A stretch of 64,000 nucleotides of DNA from CAVXFL01 sp963761015 (GTDB taxonomy: Bacteria > Pseudomonadota > Alphaproteobacteria > Acetobacterales > Acetobacteraceae), in contig CAVXFL010000020.1 of NCBI GenBank assembly GCA_963761015.1, positions 310,001-374,000 on the forward strand, written 5' to 3'. Shown one piece after another: positions 27,081 to 35,827 of the stretch. The notes beneath the pieces are model-generated. The model worked only from the letters and a program-made list of their open reading frames with translations. It did not search any database and was not told the origin of the DNA. Every line of letters starts with the position of its first letter. Position 1 is the stretch's first letter. The position numbers and the translations under genes are program-made.

Positions 27081-28097
27081 ATGACGACGACAGAGAACGC
27101 GGCAACGTCGGAGACCGGACGACATGCCTCTCGCCTCCGCGCCGGCGAGGCGGCTCGGGCCCGAGTGGATACCGGTCATCAGCGTCTTCGCCGCGACCTG
27201 CGCTGGTCGCCGTCACCAGCCTGCTCATTCCCGGCTTCGGATCGCTCGGGCAGCGATCGGCGATCTTCATCACCGCGATCTTCCTCATCGTCGCCTCCTT
27301 CGGCCAGGGCCTGGTCATCCTCACCGGCGGCATCGACCTTTCGGTCGGCGTCGTCATGGGCATCGGCGGCATGATGATCGCGACGCTCACCCACGGCAGC
27401 GACGAGACGCTGGCCTATGCGCTTCCGATGGCGCTCGCGGTCTGCGCGCTCGTCGGCGCCTTCAGCGGCATAGGCGTGGCGGTCGCCAAGCTGCCGCCGT
27501 TCATCATGACGCTCGCGCCCGGCACGACGGTCTTCGGCATAGGCCTCGGGCTGACCGCCGGCAGCGCCCAGCAGCCCGTCGCCCCGGCATTGCAGAACTT
27601 CATGCGCGACAGCTGGCTCGGCATCCCCCTGCCGATCATATTCATCGTGCTCTTCGTGTTCGTCGCGTTCGTCCTGCAGAACCGCACGGCCGAAGGCCGG
27701 AAGCTCTACGCCATCGGCAGCAGTCCCGCCGCCGCCCGGGTCATCGGATTGCCGATCGTGCCCCTGACGATCCTCGTCTACGCCGTCAGCGGCTTCTGCG
27801 CGGGGCTTGCCGGCTATCCTGCTTGCCGGCTATTCCGCCAGCGCCACGCTCGACATGGGCGACGCCCTGCTCCTGCCGACGATCGCGGCCGTCGTCGTCG
27901 GGGGTGCACGCGTGACCGGCGGCACGGGCCTCTATCTCGGCACCTTCGCCGGCGCGCTGTTCCTCAGCACGCTGTCGACCGTCATCACCGCCCTGAGCCT
28001 CTCGCAGGCCCTGCGCGACATCATCCAGGGCGGAATCATCATCATTGCCCTGCTGCTCCAGAGCGGCCGGCTCAACCTCCGATTTCGCCGGGACTGA
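27081..28097 (+). pseudogene. CUT2/RbsC-type ABC permease 2 (cassette B), frameshifted
   Basis: Starts at ATG 27081 after an AAGGA ribosome binding site (MTTTENAATSETGRH). The frame changes near 27118 (to LGPEWIPVISVFAATCA), near 27205 (to LVAVTSLLIPGFGSLGQ, which then runs uninterrupted for about 200 codons including TGGIDLSVGVVMGIGGMM) and near 27825 (to ILLAGYSASATLDMGDALLL and the stop at 28097). Near 27825 the text GCTTGCCGGCTAT is nearly duplicated. Second permease of the heteromeric cassette. Confidence 0.82.
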
Positions 28098-28147
28098 AGC
28101 CCGGCCGAAACCGGCAATCCGCGATATAACGAAGAGGAGAATGGCAG

Positions 28148-29376
28148 ATGACGAAGAAGAGGAAGGGCCGCTTCGGCCCGACGGCGCTCGCGGCACTCGC
28201 CGCGGCTGCCATGGTCTGGGGAGCCGGCACCGCACGGGCGGCCGACCACTACAAGGTCTTCCTGGACATGAGCTACAGCGGCAACATCTGGCAGGCCGCC
28301 GCCGCCAACGGCATCAAGGCGCTCGCCGCGACGCCGCCCTACGACAAGTCGGTCGAGTTCAAGACCCTGATTTCGGGAACCGACGTCCAGCACCAGATTT
28401 CCGACATCCAGAGCATGGTGGCCGCCGGCGCCAACGCCATCATCATGTATCCGCTGTCGCCGACGGCGCTCAACCGCGTCATCCACCAGGCCTGCGCCAA
28501 GGGCGTGCTCGTCTTCACCTACGACAGCACGGTGACCGAGCCCTGCGCCTACAACGTCAGCAACGTCACCGCCCACTACGGCGCCAACACGGCGCAGTGG
28601 ATGGTCAACCAGATGAAGGGCAAGGGCGAGGTCGTCATCAATCACGGCGTCGCCGGAACGACGGTGACCACCACCTACGACGCCCAGGCGATGAACGTCT
28701 TCAACCGCTATCCGGGCATCAAGATCGTGGCGCAGTTCTACGGCAACTGGAACGACGCGACCTCGCAGGAAGAGGTTTCGAAGGTCCTGGCGGCCCACCC
28801 GAACATCGATGCGATCTGGACCGTCGACGGCACCTACGGCTCGCTGCAGGCGGTCATGAACCACCGGCCCGACCGCCTCGTGACGATCGCCGGCCAGTCC
28901 AACAACGGCTACCGGCTGATGATCGCCGATCCGGCCCTGCAGGCCAAGGGCCTGAAGGGCGTGTCCTCCAGCGCCGGCCCGGCGGTGGGCCCCTATGCCT
29001 TCAAGCTGATGATGGAAGTGCTCACCGGGCAAGAAGAAGCTGACGGCCCACAACATCGAGTACCCCCTGCCCTGGGTCCGTAGTCCCGGACGATCAAGAT
29101 GTGCAAGGGCACGACCTTCGCAGAACGGCTGCAACATGTTCCCCGAAGGACAAGGTGTCGCCGCTGTTCATCGATACCTCGCTCAACGCGGAACTGCTGC
29201 CGGAGCTGAACCTCGACGCCGTCGAGCCCGGCAAGCCGATGCCCGGCACGACGATAAGGCCGCTGCCGGACGATCCACTACGCCGAGAACCTGCCTGGCG
29301 TGAACTGCCGCACTGCAAGGCGCCGGCCGACTGGCTGGAGCCCAACCTGGTGAAGCCGATTGCGGTTCCGAAGTAG
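28148..29376 (+). pseudogene. Periplasmic substrate-binding protein of CUT2 ABC transporter (cassette B), C-terminus frameshifted
   Basis: The signal peptide (RFGPTALAALAAAAMVWGAG, ARA-A) and RbsB-like body (KVFLDMSYSGNIWQAAAANG, AGANAIIMYPLSPTALN, VDGTYGSLQAVMNH) read cleanly to about 29025. The C-terminal tail (KKKLTAHNIEYPLPWVR, DKVSPLFIDT, NAELLPELNLDAV, APADWLEPNLVKPIAVPK, stop 29374-29376) is spread over several frames with shifts near 29028, 29085, 29125, 29148 and 29275. The ATG at 28148 has AGAGGAGA upstream. The ligand is unknown. Confidence 0.82.
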
Positions 29377-29441
29377 GCGACCCGGCTAAATGCCGCCGTT
29401 CCGGCCGGCGCACCGGCGCCGGCTCGGAATCGGGCCGCCGG

Positions 29442-30314
29442 TCACCCGACCACCACGTCGCGCCCGCTGCGCGGCGCCCAGCGCAGCAGACGCAGCGACA
29501 GCGCGTTGAACGCGGCGTAGGTGATCGAGGCGTACAGGATGAACAGCAGCGCGACGAAGAACATCCGGTCGAGATACGCGAACTGCTCGGAATATACGAT
29601 GATGTAGCCGAGACCCGATTGCGCGCCGAGATATTCGGCACCCAGCACCGCGGCCCAACCGGTGCCGAGACTCAGCAGGATCGTGGCGCGCAGTTCAGGA
29701 AAGATGGCCGGCAGAATCACGGTGCGATACAGTTGCAGCCGGCTCGCGCCGAGCGTGCGCGCGTTGTCGATGTAGATCTGCGGCACGTTCTTCACCGCGT
29801 TGACCATGCCGGCGAAAAAGACGACGCCGACGCCGTAGGCGACGAACGCCACCTTGCCGCTGAAATACGTGCCGAACCAAAGCTGGAACAGCGGCACCAT
29901 GGCCAGCAGCGGCAACGTGCGCAGGAACTGCACCGGCGGCTCCACCAGCCGCCGCGTCCAGTTCGACCAGGATACCGCCAGCCCGAGCAACCCTCCGCCC
30001 AAGGCGCCGAGGATCAGCCCGGCGTAAAGGCGAACCACCGTGTCCCAGGAGTTGCCGAGAATGGCGAGGGACGCCGCCGCGTAGCTCGGCTGGCCGCCCC
30101 CGGCAACGCCCTGCACGCCGAACCCGCCCTGCCAATAATCGGAGAGCGACAGGAACGTCTTGGTGACCAGCACCTGCCAGCCCGGCACCATCGGCTCGCC
30201 CGGAACCGCCTCCGCGCGGTAGACCATCGAGAGCAGTTGCCAAGCGCCGGCCATGCCGAGCAGCACCAGGATGGTAATCCAGCGGCCTTTACGGAGTGGC
30301 GCCGGTGCCGCCAT
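29442..30314 (-). CDS. NitT/TauT-type ABC transporter permease 1
   Basis: 290 residues of the SsuC/TauC type. An N-terminal span (WITILVLLGMAGAWQLLSM) and the BPD_transp_1 core with the loop DNARTLGASRLQLYRTVILPAIFPE are visible. A roughly 50-residue periplasmic insertion between the first spans (YWQGGFGVQGVAGGG) is longer than usual. Distal gene of a minus-strand ABC operon; it overlaps the ATPase gene by 26 bases. Confidence 0.88.
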   Translation of the reverse strand: MAAPAPLRKGRWITILVLLGMAGAWQLLSMVYRAEAVPGEPMVPGWQVLVTKTFLSLSDYWQGGFGVQGVAGGGQPSYAAASLAILGNSWDTVVRLYAGLILGALGGGLLGLAVSWSNWTRRLVEPPVQFLRTLPLLAMVPLFQLWFGTYFSGKVAFVAYGVGVVFFAGMVNAVKNVPQIYIDNARTLGASRLQLYRTVILPAIFPELRATILLSLGTGWAAVLGAEYLGAQSGLGYIIVYSEQFAYLDRMFFVALLFILYASITYAAFNALSLRLLRWAPRSGRDVVVG

Positions 30315-31140
30315 ACGCTTCCTCCGTTTGTTTCGCGGCCGCGCCGGACCGGCGCGATTCCAGCCCCAGATGCCGCAGCAACACATGCTTGCGTTCCACC
30401 ATTTGCGGCAGAAGCAGGCTGTCGGAATCGCGCGGCCGCGGCGCGGTGACGGCGATGTCGTCGATCACGCGACCGCTGTGCATCACCAGGATGCGGTCGG
30501 CGAGCAGCAGCGCCTCGTCCACGTCGTGCGTGACGAACAGCACGGTGCGGCGTTGTCCGGTTTCGGTTTCTTCCCACAAGGTCAGCAGCACGTCGTGCAA
30601 CTGCCGCTTCGTGACGTAGTCGAGCGCGCCGAACGGCTCGTCCAGCAGCAGCACGCGCGCGCCGTTGGCGAAAACGGTGGCGATCGCGACCCGCTTGAGC
30701 ATGCCGCCCGACAGCTCGCGCGGCCAGGAATGCTCCCACTGCGCCAGCCCGACCATGCCCAGATAGCGGCGCGCGGTCTCGCGCCGCTCGGGCCTGGCGA
30801 TGCCGCGGCATTTCAGCCCGTATTCGACGTTGTCGCGCACCCGCATCCAGGGGAATACGCTGTCCTTCTGGAACACCACGCCCCGGTCCGGCCCCGGCCC
30901 CTTGACCCCCGCGCCGCCCACGGCGATGCGCCCGTCGGATGGCGGCAGCAAGCCGGCGACGATTTGCAAGAGCGTGCTCTTGCCGCAGCCGGACGGACCG
31001 ACGATGCAGACAAACTGCCCTTCCGGAATGGCGAGCGACACCCCGGAGACCGCCGTGACGGTCTGCCCGTCGGCGCGGCGGAAGCGGCGCGAAACATCGG
31101 TCAGGGTGATCATCGGATCGGGCGAGGCGGCGTCCGGCAT
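30289..31140 (-). CDS. NitT/TauT-type ABC transporter ATP-binding protein
   Basis: 283 residues. Walker A GPSGCGKST, Q-loop VVFQKDSVFPWM, signature ELSGGMLKRVAIATVF (with Leu in place of the usual Arg/Gln), Walker B VLLLDEPFGALD and H-loop FVTHDVDEAL identify a SsuB/TauB/NrtD-type ATPase. It lies between two permease genes, eight bases after the first. Confidence 0.92.
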   Translation of the reverse strand: MPDAASPDPMITLTDVSRRFRRADGQTVTAVSGVSLAIPEGQFVCIVGPSGCGKSTLLQIVAGLLPPSDGRIAVGGAGVKGPGPDRGVVFQKDSVFPWMRVRDNVEYGLKCRGIARPERRETARRYLGMVGLAQWEHSWPRELSGGMLKRVAIATVFANGARVLLLDEPFGALDYVTKRQLHDVLLTLWEETETGQRRTVLFVTHDVDEALLLADRILVMHSGRVIDDIAVTAPRPRDSDSLLLPQMVERKHVLLRHLGLESRRSGAAAKQTEEAYGGTGATP

Positions 31141-31148
31141 GTCGCTCT

Positions 31149-32048
31149 CTACGCCCTGCCCGGATTGGCCGCCACGCTCCAGGCGGCGATGCGAGAGATG
31201 CCGAGCGCGGCCAGCACGTCGCACAGAACGGCGACCAGCCCGAGCACCAGCAGCGCGGCGAAAATCCCCTGCACGTCGGTGGCGCCGGCCAGTACCTCGA
31301 TGATCTTGCCGATGCCGTATTGCGACCCGAGCAGTTCCGCGATCGCCTCCAACCCCCAGCACCCGGCGAGCGCGATGCGAATGCCGCCGAGGATCTGCGG
31401 CACGGTGCCAGGCAGCAAAACGTCCCGCACGACGCGGCGATCGTCTGCGCCGAGCGTCCGCGCCGCGTCCTCGTAGACCGGGTCGAGGTTGTCGGCCGCG
31501 CGCTCGGCGAACACGTAGAGGATCACCGTGACATAGAGCGTGACCAGCAGGACGGCACTGGCACGCCCGACCCCGAACCAGATCAGGAAGAACGGCGCCG
31601 CCACCAGGATCGGCACCGTCCCCGCGGTCATGACGATCGGCTCCAGGATGGCGCGCACCAGGTGAAAGCGCGCGGCGAGCAGCCCGGACAAGGTTCCGAC
31701 CGCCGTGCCGATCAGCATGGCGAGCACGACGTTCTCGCCGGTGTAGAGCATGCTGTTGAACAGGCTCGCATCCGGCAAGCCGTAGAAGGCCAGTTCGGGC
31801 GCGGCGAAGAAGTCGTGGGCGATGCGTGCCGCGACACTGCCCGGCCCGGGAAACACCGGGTTCGGCGCAACCCGCGTCACCCCCCACCAGAGCGCCAGGG
31901 TCACCGCGCTGCCGAGGATCCACAGCGGATCGAAGGAGCGCGGCAGCCTGCGGCGGAACAGCCCCTGCCTAACGATCGGCGAGTCCGCGGCGATCGGCTG
32001 GGTCGCCGATAGCGCCTCGAGTTCCGCCGCGCTGTTCGCGTGCGCCAA
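31149..32048 (-). CDS. NitT/TauT-type ABC transporter permease 2
   Basis: About 299 residues of the SsuC/TauC type. After a polar N-terminus come the spans starting DPLWILGSAVTLALWWGV and the loop EDAARTLGADDRRVVRDVLLPG. No ATG fits well. A TTG at 32048, ten bases after the binding-protein stop, is the likeliest start, so the N-terminus is uncertain. Two different permeases imply a heterodimeric channel, less common in this family. Confidence 0.82.
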   Translation of the reverse strand: MAHANSAAELEALSATQPIAADSPIVRQGLFRRRLPRSFDPLWILGSAVTLALWWGVTRVAPNPVFPGPGSVAARIAHDFFAAPELAFYGLPDASLFNSMLYTGENVVLAMLIGTAVGTLSGLLAARFHLVRAILEPIVMTAGTVPILVAAPFFLIWFGVGRASAVLLVTLYVTVILYVFAERAADNLDPVYEDAARTLGADDRRVVRDVLLPGTVPQILGGIRIALAGCWGLEAIAELLGSQYGIGKIIEVLAGATDVQGIFAALLVLGLVAVLCDVLAALGISRIAAWSVAANPGRA

Positions 32049-32058
32049 GCCGGACCCG

Positions 32059-33393
32059 TCAGGCGCCGGCCGCGCGCGCAAGCCGGTAGGCGTCGAGGAA
32101 ATCGAACCACTCGTAGTACTGCTTCGCTTTCTTGAGCAGCGCCTCGCGGTCCGGGGCGAGCGTCTTGCCCTCCATCGACTTGAACAACCCATCGGCCTTG
32201 GTCCGATAATCGACCATCTGGTGCCAGATCGCGGCGGCCCAGATGATCTCGTCCGCCGTCACGGCGTTCGGCGGAATGATGCCGTGCGAGGCGTAGTCGC
32301 GAATGATCGCGGTCCAGGCATTCTTGTAGTAGAGCACACTGTTCTTGTCGTCGAAATACGTCTTGTCATAGGCGAACGGGGAGAGCGGATCGAGCACCTT
32401 GATGGTGTTCTCCACGCCCTTGCCGTCGAGACTGGTGCCGGCGACGCTGTTCAGGTAGGGCGCCTGCAATGCGAACAGCGACGGGTCCTTGTGCACCGCG
32501 TCGATGGTCCGCCAGACGACGGAGAGGAACCGCAGCACCGCGTTCTGGTGCGCGTTCACATAGTCGGCGTTGGCGCCGATGCCGACGATCGCGACCAGCG
32601 GCTCGATCGGCGAGTCGATGCCGGCCGGGCCGTATTTGTACAGGTCGCCGATATCGACCAGATTGGTCCAGCCCGCCTGCATCAACGTGTAGACGATCGG
32701 CGCGCCCTCGGGGTTCACGAAATCCTCGCGCCCGGATTTGGCGAGCACCAGCGATTTCGCGTCGTCGAGCACCTGCAGCTTCCAGTGGACGCCGGCGAAT
32801 TTGGCGACCGCCTGCTCGAACGGGCGGTCGCTCAGCTCGGGCGCGCCGACCAGCGTCTTGCCCTCCATCGGGGCGATTGCGGCATAAATCGCCTGCTGGA
32901 AGTTCATGCCCTGCTTGATGTAGTCCTTGAAGGATTTCAGGTGCAGCTTCGGGTTGGCGAGGATCGCGTTGGCGAGAAAATTATCCACGAACGCGATGCA
33001 TTTTAGCTTGTGGGAGCTTTTGTAGGTCGGCAGCATCAGCGGACAGTATTCGCTGGAAATATCGAGCTGGCCGTTCAGCAGCAGCGCCACCACGTTGGTG
33101 TCGGTTACCTTGAGCCCGTATGGCGACGGGACGATGTTGACGCCCACATCCTTGAACCAGCCCTTTTTCATGGCGATGATGTAGAACGTGTTGTCGGCGT
33201 AGGGCCGCATCCCGAACTTGACATCGGCCTTCGGAATTTCGATGCCGGGTTCGGCCGGAGCGGGCTTGTAGAGATCGGCCGCGGCAGCCGCGCTCGGGCG
33301 AAACGTGGCCAGCGCGCACGCGACCAGTCCCGCGAGCGCCACGGATGCCAAGACGGATGCAAGTCGTCGGTAAGCCGGGCGTAGTGTCGTCAT
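32059..33393 (-). CDS. NitT/TauT-type ABC transporter substrate-binding protein
   Basis: 444 residues, larger than the usual 320-340. A signal sequence (LASVLASVALAGLVACALATF) includes a possible lipobox LVAC and a possible signal peptidase I site later (AAAAAD). The NMT1/SsuA-like pattern is visible in VKFGMRPYADNTFYIIAMKKGWF, VVALLLNGQLDI and GKTLVGAPELSD. First gene of the four-gene operon, with a GGGGGGAG ribosome binding site. The neighbouring hydantoinase suggests a pyrimidine, hydantoin or similar ligand, as in ThiY- or RutG-like systems, but this is inference. Confidence 0.87.
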   Translation of the reverse strand: MTTLRPAYRRLASVLASVALAGLVACALATFRPSAAAAADLYKPAPAEPGIEIPKADVKFGMRPYADNTFYIIAMKKGWFKDVGVNIVPSPYGLKVTDTNVVALLLNGQLDISSEYCPLMLPTYKSSHKLKCIAFVDNFLANAILANPKLHLKSFKDYIKQGMNFQQAIYAAIAPMEGKTLVGAPELSDRPFEQAVAKFAGVHWKLQVLDDAKSLVLAKSGREDFVNPEGAPIVYTLMQAGWTNLVDIGDLYKYGPAGIDSPIEPLVAIVGIGANADYVNAHQNAVLRFLSVVWRTIDAVHKDPSLFALQAPYLNSVAGTSLDGKGVENTIKVLDPLSPFAYDKTYFDDKNSVLYYKNAWTAIIRDYASHGIIPPNAVTADEIIWAAAIWHQMVDYRTKADGLFKSMEGKTLAPDREALLKKAKQYYEWFDFLDAYRLARAAGA

Positions 33394-33522
33394 CGAAACT
33401 CCCCCCAAGGAACGCTGTCGGTTTGCAGGCGGCGACCGGGTGTCGACGATGGCTGGTCATGTCCCGCCCGCGATACTAAACGACCATCGGACGCACGCAA
33501 CGCTGCCCGGAGCGCATGCAAC

Positions 33523-33551
33523 CACTGGGCCATTCGACACTGGGCCATTCG
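33523..33551. repeat. Tandem 15-base repeat upstream of the hydantoin-racemase-like gene
   Basis: CACTGGGCCATTCG occurs at 33523-33536 and again at 33538-33551, a period of 15 bases, ending 12 bases before the start codon at 33564. It may be a duplicated regulatory site in the leader or a simple duplication. Confidence 0.6.
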
Positions 33552-33563
33552 CGCGGGGTTCGC

Positions 33564-34310
33564 ATGAAACTGCTGCTGCTCAATCCGAACACCAGCGCCA
33601 CAATGACCGAGCGCATGGACGCGGTCGCGCGGTCGGTGGCCGGGCCCGGTGTCGTGCTGACCGCGCTGACCGCCTCGCGCGGCGTTCCCTACATCGCGAG
33701 CCGCGCCGAAGCCGACATCGCCGCGGCTATCGTGCTGGACATGCTCGCCGAGCACGCGCCGGGCCACGACGCGGCGATCATCGCGGCGTTCGGCGATCCG
33801 GGCCTGCTCGGAGCGCGCGAGTTGCTGGGCATTCCGGTGGTCGGCCTCGCCGAGGCGGCGATGCTGACCGCCTGCATGTTGGGCAACCGCTTCGCGATCC
33901 TCACCTTCTCGCCGACCCTTCTCGCGTGGTATCGCGACGGCGTCGCGCGCAACTGGCTCAGCGACCGCTGCGCCGGCGTCTTCGTGGCCGAAGGCGGGTT
34001 CGCTTCCATCGACTGTGTGCAGGCGGAGATGACGGAGCGACTGGTCGAGGCGGCGAACCGCGCCGTCTCCGAGGGGGAGGCCGAGGTGGTCGTGCTCGGC
34101 GGGGCGCCGCTGGCCGGGCTCGCCGAGCGCGTGAAGGATGGCATCCCGGTCCCGGTGGTCGACTGCGTCGCGGCGGCGGTGAAGCAGGCCGAAGCGCTGG
34201 TCGCGCTCCGTCCGCGCAAAGCAACGGCCGGATCGTTCCGCCGCCCGCCCGGCAAGCCATCGACGGGCCTCGCCGCCCCGCTCGCCAATCTGATCGCCGG
34301 CGGCAACTGA
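33564..34310 (+). CDS. Asp/Glu/hydantoin racemase family protein lacking both catalytic cysteines
   Basis: 248 residues. The N-terminus MKLLLLNPNTSATMTERM and the order GVPYIASRAEADIA, GIPVVGLAEAAM and VVDCVAAAVKQAEAL match the HyuE/hydantoin racemase family. In active racemases the first catalytic cysteine sits in ACFGDPG and the second in LGCAGM. Here these read AAFGDPG (Ala75) and LGGAPL (Gly180). The two-cysteine proton-transfer mechanism therefore cannot operate. Adjacent to dihydropyrimidinase, 20 bases apart, so it probably acts on the same ring compounds in some altered way. Confidence 0.85.
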   Translation: MKLLLLNPNTSATMTERMDAVARSVAGPGVVLTALTASRGVPYIASRAEADIAAAIVLDMLAEHAPGHDAAIIAAFGDPGLLGARELLGIPVVGLAEAAMLTACMLGNRFAILTFSPTLLAWYRDGVARNWLSDRCAGVFVAEGGFASIDCVQAEMTERLVEAANRAVSEGEAEVVVLGGAPLAGLAERVKDGIPVPVVDCVAAAVKQAEALVALRPRKATAGSFRRPPGKPSTGLAAPLANLIAGGN

Positions 34311-34330
34311 ACGCCGAGGAGGACGCGCAC

Positions 34331-35773
34331 GTGGAAAAATTCGACCTGGTGATTCGCGAAGGGCGCGTGGGCACCGCCGCGGAGTCCTTCGTCTGCGATG
34401 TCGGCGTGAAGGGCGGGCGCATCGCCGCGCTCGGCCACGAACTGGGCAAGGGCGAGCACGAAATCGCCGCGCGCGGGCGGCTGGTTCTGCCCGGCGGCCT
34501 CGACGGCCATTGCCATCTCGCGCAGCCGCTGCCCGATGGCTCCGAGATGGCCGACGGGTTCGACACGGGCACGCTCTCGGCCGCCTGTGGCGGCACGACC
34601 ACCGTCATTCCCTTCGCGTTTCAGAACAAGGGCCAGAGCATCCGCGCGGCGGTGAACGAGTATCACGCGAAAGCGGAGGGCCGCGCGTATATCGATTACG
34701 CCTTCCACCTGATCGTCACCGATCCCACGGCGAACGTGCTCGGCCAGGAACTGCCTGCGCTGATCGCCGACGGCTACACCTCGTTCAAGATCTACATGAC
34801 CTACGACGCGCTGAAGCTGGACGACCACCAGATCCTCGACGTGCTCTGGCTGGCGCGGCGCGAGCAGGCCATGACGATGGTGCATTGCGAGAACCACGAC
34901 GTGATCGTCTGGCTGACCGAGCGGCTGCAAACGCTCGGCCACAGCGCGCCGAAATACCACGCGGTTTCGCGCCCAACCCTCGGCGAAGGCGAGGCCACAC
35001 AGCGCGCCGTCAGCTATGCCGAGCTGCTCGAAGTGCCGATGCTGGTCGTGCACGTGTCCGGCCGCGAGGCAACCGACGAGATCCGTCGCGCGCAGTCGCG
35101 CGGCCTGCGCATTTTCGCCGAGACCTGCCCGCAATATCTGTTCCTGACCGCGGATGATCTCGACCTGCCGGGACAGGAAGGCGCGCGCTGCATCTGCTCG
35201 CCGCCGCCTCGGGACAAGTCGCATCATGCCGCAATTTGGACCGGGCTCGCCAACGGCACGTTCGCGGTGTTTTCGTCGGATCATTCGCCGTTCAGCATGA
35301 AAGCGCCGACGGGCAAGTTCATTCACGGCGCCGACGCGCCGTTCTGGAAAATCCCGAACGGCATTCCGGGCGTGGAAACGCGGCTGCCGCTGCTGCTCTC
35401 GGAAGGCGTGCTGAAGGGGCGGATTTCGCTCGAGCAGTTCGTGGCGCTGACCGCCACCAACTGCGCGCGCCTCTATGGCATCCCCCGCAAGGGCTCGATC
35501 GCCATCGGCGCCGACGCTGACATCGTGGTGTGGAACACCGATCGCGAGGTGCGCATCAGCAACGACATGCTGCATTCCGCCGCCGACTACACGCCCTATG
35601 AAGGCATGGTGGTCAACGCTTGGCCGGACGTGGTGCTCTCGCGCGGCGAGGTGGTGGTGGAAGCCGGCAAGCCGCTGGCCGGCCCCGGCCGTGGCCGCTT
35701 CCTGCGCTGCGACCGCCCGGAGCCGGCGCGCCCGATGGAGATCGGCGCGAGCCCAGCGGTGCGTATGAGCTGA
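34331..35773 (+). CDS. Dihydropyrimidinase / hydantoinase
   Basis: 480 residues, the standard length. Metal ligands are visible: GGLDGHCHLAQ (HxH), TSFKIYMTY with the lysine expected to be carbamylated, MVHCENHD, VVHVSGREA and FSSDHSPF. Substrate-loop segments CPQYLFLT and GIPGVETRLPLL fit the dihydropyrimidinase group. It opens dihydropyrimidine or hydantoin rings to N-carbamoyl amino acids in the cytoplasm. The GTG start at 34331 has a GAGGAGGA ribosome binding site. A carbamoylase is not present in the window. Confidence 0.93.
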   Translation: MEKFDLVIREGRVGTAAESFVCDVGVKGGRIAALGHELGKGEHEIAARGRLVLPGGLDGHCHLAQPLPDGSEMADGFDTGTLSAACGGTTTVIPFAFQNKGQSIRAAVNEYHAKAEGRAYIDYAFHLIVTDPTANVLGQELPALIADGYTSFKIYMTYDALKLDDHQILDVLWLARREQAMTMVHCENHDVIVWLTERLQTLGHSAPKYHAVSRPTLGEGEATQRAVSYAELLEVPMLVVHVSGREATDEIRRAQSRGLRIFAETCPQYLFLTADDLDLPGQEGARCICSPPPRDKSHHAAIWTGLANGTFAVFSSDHSPFSMKAPTGKFIHGADAPFWKIPNGIPGVETRLPLLLSEGVLKGRISLEQFVALTATNCARLYGIPRKGSIAIGADADIVVWNTDREVRISNDMLHSAADYTPYEGMVVNAWPDVVLSRGEVVVEAGKPLAGPGRGRFLRCDRPEPARPMEIGASPAVRMS

Positions 35774-35827
35774 TCGGCGCAGCCACGCCGCGAAGCGCCA
35801 ATCCCGGGGCGGTCTAGAAGGTCGCCC

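Noticed and set aside
28141..28147. Alternative ATG seven bases before the cassette B binding-protein start
   Set aside because: It opens a different frame whose product lacks a signal peptide and family features.
33689..35575. A 628-codon minus-strand frame opposite the racemase-like and dihydropyrimidinase genes
   Set aside because: The plus-strand genes carry complete family motifs and ribosome binding sites.
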